A stretch of DNA of 64,000 nucleotides from an uncultured Clostridia bacterium (GCA_910580105.1 CAJTWN010000002.1:274969-338968); one strand, 5' to 3'. Shown: positions 9,982-19,589, counted from the stretch's first letter. Made by a program: numbers and translations. The notes: generated by a model from the sequence alone, not told the origin.

Positions 9982-10061
9982 TTTCATATGTGGTTTTTTT
10001 TCAATATATTCTGTCAAAATTAAATAATCACACCACATATGCCTATTTTGTCATAATAAGT

Positions 10062-10093
10062 AAAAAAACCACACCAAATATGGTGTGGTTTTT
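10062..10093 (-). terminator. Intrinsic terminator after binding-protein gene 1
   Basis: Stem AAAACCACACCA / TGGTGTGGTTTT (10065-10076 with 10081-10092), 4-base loop, and a run of T on the minus strand. It separates the binding-protein gene from the permease operon. Confidence 0.85.
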
Positions 10094-10104
10094 CCTAAAC
10101 GAAA

Positions 10105-11592
10105 TTATTTATTTTTTGAAGCCATAAACTCATCCAGCTGTCTTTGTGCCTCTTCCTGCACTTTATCAATACCAGCTGCTGCAAGTTTTGCTTTGTAATC
10201 ATCAATTACCGCATCCGGATCTACTGCACCCATAATAAACTGCTTTCCGTATTCCTCATTTACATTCTTACATGCTGCAATTTCCTGTTCAACCGGAGTT
10301 GCATCAAAAACAAATCCATAGTGCCAGGGTTTCACTGCATCCTTATTGAATTCTTTGAGATCCTTCAGCTTATTCGCATCTTCGCCTTCAACCAGATAGT
10401 TAAGGAACACATTACCGGTCATCCAAGTCTCGCCGGACAGTGTATATCCTGCATTTGGCGTAACCTTAATCATGTCTTCACCAATCTTGGTATAGTGCTT
10501 GCCTTCGATACCAAAGTTGATCAAGTTATTCAAATACTTATCTGTATTAACAAGCTCTAAAAATCTTGCTACTCTAACCGGATTTTTAGAAGATCTGGAA
10601 ATTCCTATCATTGAACCCTGACCTGCACTCGCCAGCTGTGTAATTTCAGTTATCGGCGCCTGATCAAGTTCAAAATTAAATTTCTGGCAAACTTCTTTTG
10701 CTTTGCCCGGTTTTAAAAATTCAAGATAAGCAAAAGTTTTTCCGTCCTTCAACCGCTGATTGAAATCGGAAGAAGTTGCAATATCCGGTTTAATAAGTCC
10801 TTCATTATAGAATTTTCTTGCTGTTCTTGCAGCGTTGATATAATCAGGGTCATCCAAAAGTTTTGCTACTTTGCCTTCATATTTTTTATTAAATAAAGCA
10901 AGCCCCGTTGCTAAATCATTATATTCACAAAGTTCTTTTGGCGTACGGTCTGAACCCCAGTCAATCGGATACGCAAAATCCGGTTCATTTTCCTTAATCA
11001 TCTTCAAAACCGGTTCCAATGATTCAACGGTTTTGTACTGACTCATATCAATGTTATATTTTTCCGCAATATCTGTCCGGTAAGCCCAACCGCGCTGTTC
11101 TGCAAACTCTTTGTAAGCTGGGATACCATATATTTTTCCCTCAACACGTACATTATCCCAAATATCCTCTTCCATCAATGCTTTGGTTTCCGGCATATAT
11201 TTGTCGATATATTCATCAAGGGCAAGAAAACCGCCGTTTCTTGCGTTTGAAGCATAATCCAGACACCAGTTGGATACGAAGCAGCAATCAAAATATTCAC
11301 CTGTTGCCATCATGGTATTCAGCTGCTGCTGATACTGACCGGATTCCATTCTCGTGATTTTAACGGTTGCATTAATTTTATCTTTGATGTAATCATTGAT
11401 CGCAGCTTCTACTTCTGCAACATCTCCCATTGCAGCGCCCATTGTATACCAATTGATTTCATATGTATCTTCCGGTACCGTATTGGGATCTTCTTCGGTT
11501 ACCTGCGCTGTTTTGTTCGACCCGCAGCCTGCAAAAGCAGCAATCAACATTGCCAAGCACAGCAACACGCCTATCCATTTTAATTTTCTCAT
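10105..11592 (-). CDS. Extracellular sugar-binding lipoprotein, LplA/YtcQ type (paralogue 1)
   Basis: ABC transporter receptor anchored to the outer face of the membrane. The lipobox is FAGC near residue 22, followed by GSNKTAQVTEEDPNTVPEDTYEINWY, a head shared by all three paralogues. I chose ATG 11592 because AGGAGG lies six bases before it; in-frame starts further upstream lack spacing. About 495 residues, the family norm. The last ~150 residues are nearly identical to paralogues 2 and 3, while residues about 205-260 differ strongly. It has its own GTTTACC promoter and terminator, so it is a separate transcription unit. Confidence 0.9.
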   Translation of the reverse strand: MRKLKWIGVLLCLAMLIAAFAGCGSNKTAQVTEEDPNTVPEDTYEINWYTMGAAMGDVAEVEAAINDYIKDKINATVKITRMESGQYQQQLNTMMATGEYFDCCFVSNWCLDYASNARNGGFLALDEYIDKYMPETKALMEEDIWDNVRVEGKIYGIPAYKEFAEQRGWAYRTDIAEKYNIDMSQYKTVESLEPVLKMIKENEPDFAYPIDWGSDRTPKELCEYNDLATGLALFNKKYEGKVAKLLDDPDYINAARTARKFYNEGLIKPDIATSSDFNQRLKDGKTFAYLEFLKPGKAKEVCQKFNFELDQAPITEITQLASAGQGSMIGISRSSKNPVRVARFLELVNTDKYLNNLINFGIEGKHYTKIGEDMIKVTPNAGYTLSGETWMTGNVFLNYLVEGEDANKLKDLKEFNKDAVKPWHYGFVFDATPVEQEIAACKNVNEEYGKQFIMGAVDPDAVIDDYKAKLAAAGIDKVQEEAQRQLDEFMASKNK

Positions 11593-11632
11593 ATCCATCC
11601 TCCTAAATATATTTTTTATTCTATATATTAAT

Positions 11633-11674
11633 ATTATAATTATTTCCAATTACAATTTAAATGTGGTAAACTTT
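11633..11674 (-). promoter_or_regulatory. GTTTACC-box promoter of binding-protein gene 1 (copy b)
   Basis: Minus strand: AAAGTTTACCACATTTAAA (11656-11674), 17 bp, TATAAT (11633-11638). The 19-base box is identical to copy a. An ACAAC half-site lies 20 bp upstream of ACCAC. Confidence 0.75.
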
Positions 11675-11695
11675 AAATATGTGTTGTTTTCTTTT

Positions 11696-11731
11696 AAAAA
11701 AAGCGGTGCAAGAACGCCTGCACCGCTTTTT
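11696..11731 (-). terminator. Intrinsic terminator after binding-protein gene 2
   Basis: Stem AAAAAGCGGTGCA / TGCACCGCTTTTT (11698-11710 with 11719-11731), 8-base loop, with T-rich flank on either strand. It ends the binding-protein operon coming from 16 kb. Confidence 0.85.
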
Positions 11732-11751
11732 AATAAATTTATACCTTTTTA

Positions 11752-13242
11752 TTATTTTTTAGAAGCCAAGAATTCATCTAACTGACGCTGTGCCTCTTCT
11801 TGTACCTTATCAATACCGGCAGCTTTCATTTTTGCACGATAATCGTCAATCAGGGTATCCGGATCAACAGCGCCAAGTACCATCTGCTTGTTATATTCCT
11901 CTGATACATTTTTAACAGCCGCTATATCCTGCTCCACAGGAATTGGATCAAATACAAAACCATAATACCACGGTTTTATTGCATCCTTATTGAATTCAGC
12001 TAAATCTTTCAGTTTATTTTCATCCTCGCCCTCTACAAGATAGTTGAGGAATACATTACCGGTCATCCAAGTCTCACCAGACAGGGTGTAACCTGCATTC
12101 GGGGTGATTTTAATCATATCATCGCTGATTTTGGTATAATGCTTGCCTTCAATACCAAAGTTCATCAGGTTGTTGAGATATTTATCGGTGTTCACCAGCT
12201 CCAGGAACCGGGCAACACGCGCCGGGTTTTTCGACGTTCTGGAAATTGCCATCATAGAACCGCCTCCGGCACCGTTAAGCTGTATAATCTCAGTTACCGG
12301 AACCTGATCCAGTTCGAAGTTAAACTTCTGACAAATCTCTTTTGCCTTACCCGGTTTCAAAAATTCCATATAAACAAAGGTTTTTCCATCTTTCAGACGC
12401 TGCGAAAAATCAGATGCAGTCAAGATGTCAGGCTTAATTAACCCCTCTTTATAGAAGCGATGTGCTGTCCGGCAATTTTCCATATATTCTTCCGTTTCGA
12501 TTGCCTGGACAACTTTACGTCCATATTTGCTCTCATCATTATCAAGCTTCAATCCCGTACAAACCTGGAATCCTGCCCAAAAGCTTCCAGGGGTTCTATC
12601 GGTACCCCAGTCAATCGGATACATCAAATCCGGTTCATTTTCTTTAATCATTTTCAGCATCGGGATCAAGTCTTCAAATGTTTTATACTGACTCATATCC
12701 AAATTATATTTCTCTGCAATTTCTGTCTGATAAGCCCAACCGCGCTGTTCTGCAAATTCCTTATTTGCCGGAACACCATAAATCTTGCCATCTACACGAA
12801 CATTATCCCAAATATCTTCTGCCATCAACGCTTTGGTTTTCGGCATATATTTGTCAATATACTCATCAATGGCAAGAAATCCACCGTTCTTTGCATTTGC
12901 CGCATAGTCAAGCACCCAGTTCGCAGCAAAACAACAGTCAAAATACTCACCAGTCGCCATCATAGTATTCATTTGCTGCTGATACTGACCGGATTCCATC
13001 CTGGTAATTTTAATTGTTGCATTAATTTTATCTTTGATGTAGTCGTTAATTGCAGCTTCTACTTCTGCAACCTCGCCCATGGCAGCGCCCATTGTATACC
13101 AATTGATTTCATATGTATCCTCAGGAACTGTATTGGGGTCTTCTTCCGTTACCTGTGCAGTTTTACTGCTGCCGCAGCCTGCAAGCGCCGTAATCAGCAT
13201 TGTCAAACATAACAATAAACCTATCCACTTTAACTTTTTCAT
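11752..13242 (-). CDS. Extracellular sugar-binding lipoprotein, LplA/YtcQ type (paralogue 2)
   Basis: About 496 residues, lipobox LAGC, then the shared head of paralogues 1 and 3. Start ATG 13242 has AGAGGG six bases before it. The segment around residues 200-240 (PGSFWAGFQVCTGLKLDNDE) is unlike the same region in its sisters, although flanks such as LIKPDILTASDFSQRLKDGK are conserved. This suggests different ligand-contact loops on a common scaffold (inference). It is probably the last gene of a unit read from the promoter at 16.1 kb, past a hairpin at 13300. Confidence 0.9.
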   Translation of the reverse strand: MKKLKWIGLLLCLTMLITALAGCGSSKTAQVTEEDPNTVPEDTYEINWYTMGAAMGEVAEVEAAINDYIKDKINATIKITRMESGQYQQQMNTMMATGEYFDCCFAANWVLDYAANAKNGGFLAIDEYIDKYMPKTKALMAEDIWDNVRVDGKIYGVPANKEFAEQRGWAYQTEIAEKYNLDMSQYKTFEDLIPMLKMIKENEPDLMYPIDWGTDRTPGSFWAGFQVCTGLKLDNDESKYGRKVVQAIETEEYMENCRTAHRFYKEGLIKPDILTASDFSQRLKDGKTFVYMEFLKPGKAKEICQKFNFELDQVPVTEIIQLNGAGGGSMMAISRTSKNPARVARFLELVNTDKYLNNLMNFGIEGKHYTKISDDMIKITPNAGYTLSGETWMTGNVFLNYLVEGEDENKLKDLAEFNKDAIKPWYYGFVFDPIPVEQDIAAVKNVSEEYNKQMVLGAVDPDTLIDDYRAKMKAAGIDKVQEEAQRQLDEFLASKK

Positions 13243-13299
13243 AATCATCCCTCTTGCTAAATAATATTTTTAATAAAATTTTACATAAACAATGAAGTC

Positions 13300-13327
13300 A
13301 AGCAGTGCAGAATTTTCTGCACTGCTT
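13300..13327 (-). terminator. Intergenic hairpin between binding-protein genes 3 and 2
   Basis: A 12-bp perfect stem (AAGCAGTGCAGA / TCTGCACTGCTT) with a 4-base loop follows gene 3. The T-run is on the plus side; the minus-strand tail is TGACTTC, so termination should be leaky. It may set the ratio of the two lipoproteins or protect the mRNA. No promoter is evident between the two genes. Confidence 0.5.
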
Positions 13328-13333
13328 TTTTAA

Positions 13334-14830
13334 TTACTGATTCTTAGACGCCATAAATTCATCCAACTGACGCTGTGCTTCCTCCTGTATCTTATCGATA
13401 CCAGCCGCTTTCAGTTTCGCACGATACTCATCATAAATTGCATCCGGATCCATTGCTCCCAGTGTCATTTGCTTCTTATACTCACCGTTTACATTGGCAA
13501 CAGCCGCAACCTCCTGCTCTACGGGCAGCGGATCAAAGATAAAGCCATAATACCAAGGCTTAACTGCATCCTTGTTGAATTCAGCCAAATCTTTCAGTTT
13601 ATTTTCGTCCTCACCCTCTACAAGATAGTTGAGGAATACATTACCGGTCATCCAGGTCTCGCCAGACAAGGTATAGCCTGCGTTTGGCGTAATTTTAATC
13701 ATATCATCACTGATCTTTGTATAGTGCTTGCCTTCAATACCAAAATTAATCAAGTTATTGAGGTATTTATCGGTGTTTACCAACTCCAGGAACCGCGCAA
13801 CACGAGCCGGATTTTTGGACGTTCTGGAAATACCAATCATTGAACCTGCACCTGCACCGGTCTGCTGAACAATCTGCGTTACAGGGGTCTGCTCCAGCTG
13901 ATAATTAAATTTCTGGCAAACTTCCTGTGCTTTGCCCGGCTTTAAGAATTCAATATAAGCAAAGATCTTTCCATCTTTCAAACGCTGTGAGAAATCAGAC
14001 GCAGTCAGAATATCAGGTTTTATCAAACCTGCTTCATAAAATCTTCTTGCCGCACGGCAAGCTTCCATATATTCCTCAGTTTCGGAAACCTGTACTACCT
14101 TCGGGCCATACTTTTCCAAATCATTAAACAGCGCCAACTCAGTGGTTCCAACCTTTGTAGTTCCAACCAATGCCTGCGGTGTTCTGTCCGTACCCCAATC
14201 AATCGGATACTCAAAGCCCGGTTCATTCTCCTTGATCATCTTGAGTACCGGCTCAAGTTCATCAATAGATTTATACTGACTCATATCCAAATTGTATTTT
14301 TCAGCAAGATCTTTTCGATATGACCAACCAACCTGCTGTGCAAACTCCTTATTCGTGGGAACGCCATAAATACTTCCATCTACACGTACATTGTCCCAAA
14401 TATCTTCAGCCATCAGCGCCTTTGTTTTCGGCATATACGTATCAAGATATTCATCCAGCGCAAGGAAGCCGCCGTTTCTTGCAGCAGTAAAATATTCCAG
14501 ACACCACTCTGCCACGAAACAACAGTCAAAATATTCACCCGTTGCCATCATGGTGTTCAGCTGCTGCTGATACTGGCCGGATTCCATTCTGGTAATTTTT
14601 ACAGTTGCGTTGATTTTATCTTTGAGATAGTCATTGATAGCAGCCTCAACTTCTTCTATGTCAGGCATAGCTTTTCCCATTGTATACCAATTGATTTCGT
14701 ATGTATCTTCCGGAACGGTATTTGGATCTTCTTCCGCAACCTTTCCTGTCTCCTGTCCCCCGCAGCCTGCAAGTGCTGTAATCAGCATTGCCAAACACAA
14801 CAACAGGCCAATCCACTTAAACTTTTTCAT
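13334..14830 (-). CDS. Extracellular sugar-binding lipoprotein, LplA/YtcQ type (paralogue 3)
   Basis: About 498 residues with lipobox LAGC and the same VAEEDPNTVPEDTYEINWY head as its two neighbours. ATG 14830 has AGGAGG six bases before it; the ATG in between is too close. The C-terminal third (KYLNNLINFGIEGKHYTKI onward) is almost the same as in paralogues 1 and 2. The region around residues 205-235 (PQALVGTTKVGTTELALFND) is unique. It follows the fourth lipoprotein gene by 38 bp and is likely in the same transcript. Confidence 0.9.
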   Translation of the reverse strand: MKKFKWIGLLLCLAMLITALAGCGGQETGKVAEEDPNTVPEDTYEINWYTMGKAMPDIEEVEAAINDYLKDKINATVKITRMESGQYQQQLNTMMATGEYFDCCFVAEWCLEYFTAARNGGFLALDEYLDTYMPKTKALMAEDIWDNVRVDGSIYGVPTNKEFAQQVGWSYRKDLAEKYNLDMSQYKSIDELEPVLKMIKENEPGFEYPIDWGTDRTPQALVGTTKVGTTELALFNDLEKYGPKVVQVSETEEYMEACRAARRFYEAGLIKPDILTASDFSQRLKDGKIFAYIEFLKPGKAQEVCQKFNYQLEQTPVTQIVQQTGAGAGSMIGISRTSKNPARVARFLELVNTDKYLNNLINFGIEGKHYTKISDDMIKITPNAGYTLSGETWMTGNVFLNYLVEGEDENKLKDLAEFNKDAVKPWYYGFIFDPLPVEQEVAAVANVNGEYKKQMTLGAMDPDAIYDEYRAKLKAAGIDKIQEEAQRQLDEFMASKNQ

Positions 14831-14868
14831 AAACATCCTCCTTATATTTTAATTTTAATTATTTCGCT

Positions 14869-16038
14869 TTAAAATTTTTGAAGCTGCTGAAGGGTATCCT
14901 GCAATGACTCTTTATCACTAAAAAACTGATCCAGCACCTGCATTGTATGGCTCATTTCATAAACATAACCGCCCATTTCCTCCCGCAGTTTCAAATTATC
15001 AATTAAACCCGGAAAATTCCGGAAGTGCGGATTGAAAATCAACACACTTTCATCTTCATACAATGCCTGCATTACCGGAAAGTATCCATAAATTTGAGAA
15101 ACAGCCTTTCTATTTGCATACTGATCAACAAACTGGAGAAAAGCCACAGCCTGCGGAACATGTTTTGATCGTCTGTTGATTCCCAGTCCGTATCCACCAA
15201 GCAATCCGGATTTTTTTCCACCATTGGTTGCTTCCGGCACCGGAACCACACCAACTTTTCCCTTTACTGCAGAAGCATCATCGTTTAAATTTGACCAAAA
15301 GGAACTGTCTGCATACAAAAATAAAGCTTTTCCATCTTTAAATGTATAGATAAAAGGATTTTGAATATTCTTCTTTTGATAATTAAAATCCAATATATTT
15401 TTATATGTACTAAGCACACGTTCCAAATCTCCGTCAAAAGCTGTTTCCATCTCTTTGATGGTATAGATCATTTCGCTTCCGACTTCATTCGGTATATCAA
15501 TTCCATAAATGGTTTCCGATTGGTTGGCTTTTATAAGACGAAAGACATCTTCCCAAGTCGCAGGAATTTCTTTTATAATATCCTTTCTATAATACAAACA
15601 ATCCATATTAAATGAAAAAGGCAAAGCATACAACCGATCTCTTCTTGATTTGAACATATCAATTGCCTGCTTCATATAAATTTCTTTATTCATCAAAAAA
15701 TACTGATCAACCGGCAAAAGATATTCCCGATCAGCAAATTCATCAATCCATCCCTCACTGATCATATAGATATCAACTGAACTGTCGCCGCCGCTGAGGG
15801 CTGAAACACAAGTTCCATGACGTTCCTCTTCCTCTTCGGGCATATCGACAATTTTCACTTGAATATCAGTATGTTCAGCTTCAAATTTATAGATAATATC
15901 TTCCAACCCCAGCATATTTTTCGGCCGGGCCAGCGTTATAATAGAAATGTCCTCCGCATATTCCGGAACTTCATTCCCACAACCGCCAAGTACAAAAATA
16001 AAAGTGCATACTAAAAATAAACACATGAATTTTTTCAT
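14869..16038 (-). CDS. Extracellular solute-binding lipoprotein, family 1 (distinct from the triplet)
   Basis: About 389 residues with signal and lipobox LGGC. It is a general family-1 solute-binding protein, shorter than its downstream neighbours and without their EDPNTVPEDTYEINWY head. Visible features are a SIITLARPKNMLGLEDIIYKFE strand-helix start, and GLGINRRSKHVPQAVAFLQFVDQ near the C-terminus. First gene after promoter copy c. The start is uncertain: ATG 16038 has only weak GAGAAG before it, while ATG 16050 abuts AAGGA too closely. It may serve as receptor of the same transporter, or as a partner sensing sugar with YesM (inference). Confidence 0.85.
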   Translation of the reverse strand: MKKFMCLFLVCTFIFVLGGCGNEVPEYAEDISIITLARPKNMLGLEDIIYKFEAEHTDIQVKIVDMPEEEEERHGTCVSALSGGDSSVDIYMISEGWIDEFADREYLLPVDQYFLMNKEIYMKQAIDMFKSRRDRLYALPFSFNMDCLYYRKDIIKEIPATWEDVFRLIKANQSETIYGIDIPNEVGSEMIYTIKEMETAFDGDLERVLSTYKNILDFNYQKKNIQNPFIYTFKDGKALFLYADSSFWSNLNDDASAVKGKVGVVPVPEATNGGKKSGLLGGYGLGINRRSKHVPQAVAFLQFVDQYANRKAVSQIYGYFPVMQALYEDESVLIFNPHFRNFPGLIDNLKLREEMGGYVYEMSHTMQVLDQFFSDKESLQDTLQQLQKF

Positions 16039-16070
16039 AATACTTCTCATTCCTTCGGCTTGCTTTATAT

Positions 16071-16112
16071 ATTATAACTAAAATTTTTCGTATTGAAAAG
16101 GTGGTAAACTTT
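16071..16112 (-). promoter_or_regulatory. GTTTACC-box promoter of the binding-protein operon (copy c)
   Basis: Minus strand: AAAGTTTACCACCTTTTCA (16094-16112), 17 bp, TATAAT (16071-16076). ACAAC lies 20 bp upstream of ACCAC as in copy b. It sits in the divergent gap before the plus-strand kinase gene, whose own likely -10 (TATACT near 16188) has no clear -35. Confidence 0.75.
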
Positions 16113-16230
16113 CGATATATGTTGTATATTTTTGGCGATTAAAAACTTTTTTTATGAAAAGTGTAGAAAAATATTAAAATTTATGTTATACTTTATATAA
16201 AGATTCCATTTTACGCTGAAGGGTGTTCTT

Positions 16231-17973
16231 ATGTATAAGCGTTTCAATGATTTATCAATTAAAACAAAACTATTGGTTTCCTGTATTGCCGTGATATTGA
16301 TCTGTATATTGGTATTTAGCATTACTGTATTTTTCAGCTCACAACGATATATACAAAAAGAAACACAATATACCGTACAGCAAACCGTCAGTCTCGCTGA
16401 GGAAATTACGGCCAATTATATGAATGATATTGAAAATATGCTGTTTGCCATACAATCAAACAAAAACATCCGCAGCATATTAACCAATGGGCTGCATAGC
16501 AACGCAAACAGTATGCAGCTTCTTGAAAATACGCTTTTGTCCGTCGATATTTACAACAGAAAAACGACGGCAATCCGGCTTTATCTGCCCGATTTACCGG
16601 ATCAATATGCGTCCCAGGGCAGTGATATTGTTTTGGACAAGCGTTGGGCAGAAAATGAAACCTGGTATAAAAATACTGTTAACGCCGGCGGCCTTACCTG
16701 CTGGACAGTTTTTCATGCCACGAAATCCTCTGGATTTATCACTGCTTCCCGGCAGCTGATTGATACCAATACCCATCTGCCAATCGGCGTCTTACGCATA
16801 GACATCAGTATATTACAATTTACTTCTATTCTTAACGACATACAGCTTGGCGAAACCGGCTCGGTCTTTCTGGTTAGCCAAAATCATATTGTAAATGTAT
16901 CAAATAAAAAAAACTTAGATGTTTTGGTCAATGATTCCACTTTTATGAAGCTTCTAAAAAATGATATAATTGACACAGATCTTATAAAAATTAATGGGGT
17001 ACGTTATTTAATCAGTTATAAAAATTTAAATAACAGTCAATTAAAAGTGGTTGGCTCTGTCCGGTATTCTGAGCTTAACCAAAGCATAAATTCTCTTGCT
17101 GCAGGTATATTTTTGATTTCATTGCTAAGCCTGCTGGTTATCATTTTGATGCTCGCTATCGTATCAAAAACAATTACCGACCCAATCTATCGGCTTGCCA
17201 ATACAATGGATAACTATACCGGAGGTGAAAATATTGAACTTACTATCCCATCCAATAATGAAATCGGTGTTTTATACCGTTCTTTCAACCGGATGATCAA
17301 CACCATCCATAATTTAATTCTTGACGTAAATACGCTGTACGAAAAACAAAAAATTTCTGAACTCAAGGCATTGCAGGCGCAAATCAATCCACACTTCCTG
17401 TATAATACTCTTGATTCAATCAATTGGATGGCAAAAAAATATAAGGCAAACGATATTAGCCTCCTTGCTACATCTCTCGGAAACTTTTTCAGAAGATCTT
17501 TAAACCACGGACGGGATTTTACGACAATCAAAAACGAACTGGAACAAATCAAAAGCTATGTATACATTCAAAAAGTTCGTTTTAAAGATACTTTCGACCT
17601 TTATATCAGTGTCGATGACGATATTCTTACATATAGCATTGTTAAACTTACCCTTCAGCCGCTGGTTGAAAACTGTATCATCCACGGATTTGAAGATATT
17701 GATTATAAGGGAATTATCGAAATCACCGGTTACCGCAAGGAAAACAAGATCATTTTACAAGTCATTGACAATGGCTGCGGTACCGATACCGAAAAACTAA
17801 ACAAACAGGTGCAGCGGGAATTTAACCCGCAGGAACCCATCGAAAAATATGGCCTTCATAATGTGAATCAAAGAATCAAACTCTATTTTAATCAAACGTG
17901 CGGCCTGTATTTTGAAACTAACGAAGACGGCGGCGTTACCGCTACCGTAACTATCGAGGTGAAAGAACTATGA
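16231..17973 (+). CDS. YesM-type sensor histidine kinase
   Basis: 580-residue membrane kinase of the carbohydrate-sensing YesM family. Layout: helix 1 (about 15-36), a ~250-residue extracellular sensor region, helix 2 (about 287-307), HAMP, then a His_kinase domain with INPHFLYNTLDSI (phospho-His near residue 387) and an HATPase domain with ENCIIHGFED and DNGCGTD. It should autophosphorylate on sensing a sugar or a sugar-loaded lipoprotein and pass phosphate to the response regulator whose gene overlaps its stop by 4 bases. Position between the binding proteins and the enzymes suggests local control. Confidence 0.93.
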   Translation: MYKRFNDLSIKTKLLVSCIAVILICILVFSITVFFSSQRYIQKETQYTVQQTVSLAEEITANYMNDIENMLFAIQSNKNIRSILTNGLHSNANSMQLLENTLLSVDIYNRKTTAIRLYLPDLPDQYASQGSDIVLDKRWAENETWYKNTVNAGGLTCWTVFHATKSSGFITASRQLIDTNTHLPIGVLRIDISILQFTSILNDIQLGETGSVFLVSQNHIVNVSNKKNLDVLVNDSTFMKLLKNDIIDTDLIKINGVRYLISYKNLNNSQLKVVGSVRYSELNQSINSLAAGIFLISLLSLLVIILMLAIVSKTITDPIYRLANTMDNYTGGENIELTIPSNNEIGVLYRSFNRMINTIHNLILDVNTLYEKQKISELKALQAQINPHFLYNTLDSINWMAKKYKANDISLLATSLGNFFRRSLNHGRDFTTIKNELEQIKSYVYIQKVRFKDTFDLYISVDDDILTYSIVKLTLQPLVENCIIHGFEDIDYKGIIEITGYRKENKIILQVIDNGCGTDTEKLNKQVQREFNPQEPIEKYGLHNVNQRIKLYFNQTCGLYFETNEDGGVTATVTIEVKEL

Positions 17974-19535
17974 GTTTAAAACTTTTAATTGCAGATGATG
18001 AAACGCTTATCCGCGAAGGCCTTGCATCCCTAGACTGGGAGCATTATGGCCTGAATGTAGTCGCAGCATGTAAAAATGGTGAAGAAGCTTTTGAAATGGT
18101 GAAACGCCACCATCCGGATATCATTCTCTCTGATATTCGTATGCCCAAGCGCGACGGACTTTGGCTCGCCGAAAATGTCACTGCAGTGTTTCCCGAAATC
18201 AAAATTGTTTTCATTACCAGTTACAGCGATTTTGAATATGCACAAAAAGCAATTGAACTTGGTATCGCAGAATATATCTTAAAACCAATCGAAGATGAAC
18301 CGCTGTTTCAAACGGTCTGCAAACTTCGTGATGAAATTCTTGAAGAACAACATCAAAAAGTAGAAATTGCAAAGTTTAAAAGCACTGTTGCCGAAAGCAA
18401 ACATTTTCTTAAGAGCTGGTTTTTAAACCGTTTCTCTAACAATGAAAAAAAGTTTGAATTTTTTGCGCTTCATCCGGAAAACTCTTACTATGCAGCCATT
18501 GTTGTCCGTTTTGATTCAGACGAAATGTCTGAAGTTGAATTGGATGCTTTCTTAAAATTTGAAAAAATTGTATATCAGCTTAAAGACAATAAATTAAAAA
18601 TTATTCCATTTTATGATGGCAATCTATTTACATTCTTCTTTGAATTTTCAAAATCAAAGGAACTTCTGGCTATGGAATCCGCTTTATATACTGTCTCTAA
18701 TCAGATCAAAGATTACTTGGACGAATATACAGACGAAAATTATACCATTGGAATCGGTTTCATTCAGCCCGGCCTTACTTATATCAATGATTGTTATGAG
18801 ACTGCGCTCAGCGCACTCAATTACAGTTCTTATCTGGGTGCAAAGCAAATTATCTATATAAAAGACTTCGAACCGAAGAATCCGGCCTCCATGCAGCCAA
18901 CCTATAATCCGGAATTAAACACTGCATATTTAAATGCCATTAAGGCCGGAAATGAGTCCGATGTTGAAGATATTATTGACTCTATTTTCAATCAAAGTCC
19001 ACTGCCGCCTTTGGATGATCTAAAACGTACTGTGCTGGAACTTATCATTGGTATTTCCAAGGCAATAGCCGAAGCAGGTGAAGATCCAAAAATCCTGTTC
19101 AATGATACCGATGTGTGGAGTGTTGTCAATAAATGTGAAGACCATGACGCCCTTTATCAGCTTATCAAGGGCGTAAGCGTTGTGGTTTCCTCTAGGCTGA
19201 GCGATATGCGAAACAACAAAAATGCGGCAGTCGTAGCAAAAGTAAAACAAATCGTTGAAGATAATTATGCAGAAACAGCTTCCCTCGATAATATTGCAAC
19301 ACAGATATATCTCTCCCCTTGTTATCTGAGCGTTATATTCAGCAAAGAAACCAATATGACTTTCAAGGATTATCTGATACAAACCAGAATCCGGAAGGCA
19401 AAAGAACTGTTGGAGAATACCAACATGAAAATTTATGAAGTGGCCAAAAAGGTTGGTTATAACGACGCACGGTATTTCAGCGATCTTTTCCGCCGCATCA
19501 CCGGGAAAACGCCTTCCCAGTTCCGAAACGAATAA
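17970..19535 (+). CDS. YesN-type response regulator, AraC family
   Basis: 521 residues. The receiver domain (1-120) has the acid pair D9/D10, phospho-acceptor D55 (in ILSDIRMPKRDG) and the conserved Lys in YILKP. A linker region follows, then an AraC/XylS DNA-binding domain with two helix-turn-helix units in the last ~100 residues (ends GYNDARYFSDLFRRITGKTPSQFR). The ATGA overlap with the kinase gene indicates translational coupling. As the only AraC-type regulator in the locus it is the natural candidate to bind the GTTTACC boxes; direct repeats 20 bp apart fit AraC-type binding (inference). Confidence 0.93.
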   Translation: MSLKLLIADDETLIREGLASLDWEHYGLNVVAACKNGEEAFEMVKRHHPDIILSDIRMPKRDGLWLAENVTAVFPEIKIVFITSYSDFEYAQKAIELGIAEYILKPIEDEPLFQTVCKLRDEILEEQHQKVEIAKFKSTVAESKHFLKSWFLNRFSNNEKKFEFFALHPENSYYAAIVVRFDSDEMSEVELDAFLKFEKIVYQLKDNKLKIIPFYDGNLFTFFFEFSKSKELLAMESALYTVSNQIKDYLDEYTDENYTIGIGFIQPGLTYINDCYETALSALNYSSYLGAKQIIYIKDFEPKNPASMQPTYNPELNTAYLNAIKAGNESDVEDIIDSIFNQSPLPPLDDLKRTVLELIIGISKAIAEAGEDPKILFNDTDVWSVVNKCEDHDALYQLIKGVSVVVSSRLSDMRNNKNAAVVAKVKQIVEDNYAETASLDNIATQIYLSPCYLSVIFSKETNMTFKDYLIQTRIRKAKELLENTNMKIYEVAKKVGYNDARYFSDLFRRITGKTPSQFRNE

Positions 19536-19553
19536 TTCTGATATTATTAAAGC

Positions 19554-19589
19554 AAAAAAGTACTTTGCTCGACAGCAAAGTACTTTTTT
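19554..19589. terminator. Bidirectional terminator between YesN and heparinase-like genes
   Basis: A 16-bp perfect stem (AAAAAAGTACTTTGCT / AGCAAAGTACTTTTTT) with loop CGAC between convergent genes. A and T runs on both flanks let it work on both strands. Confidence 0.9.
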
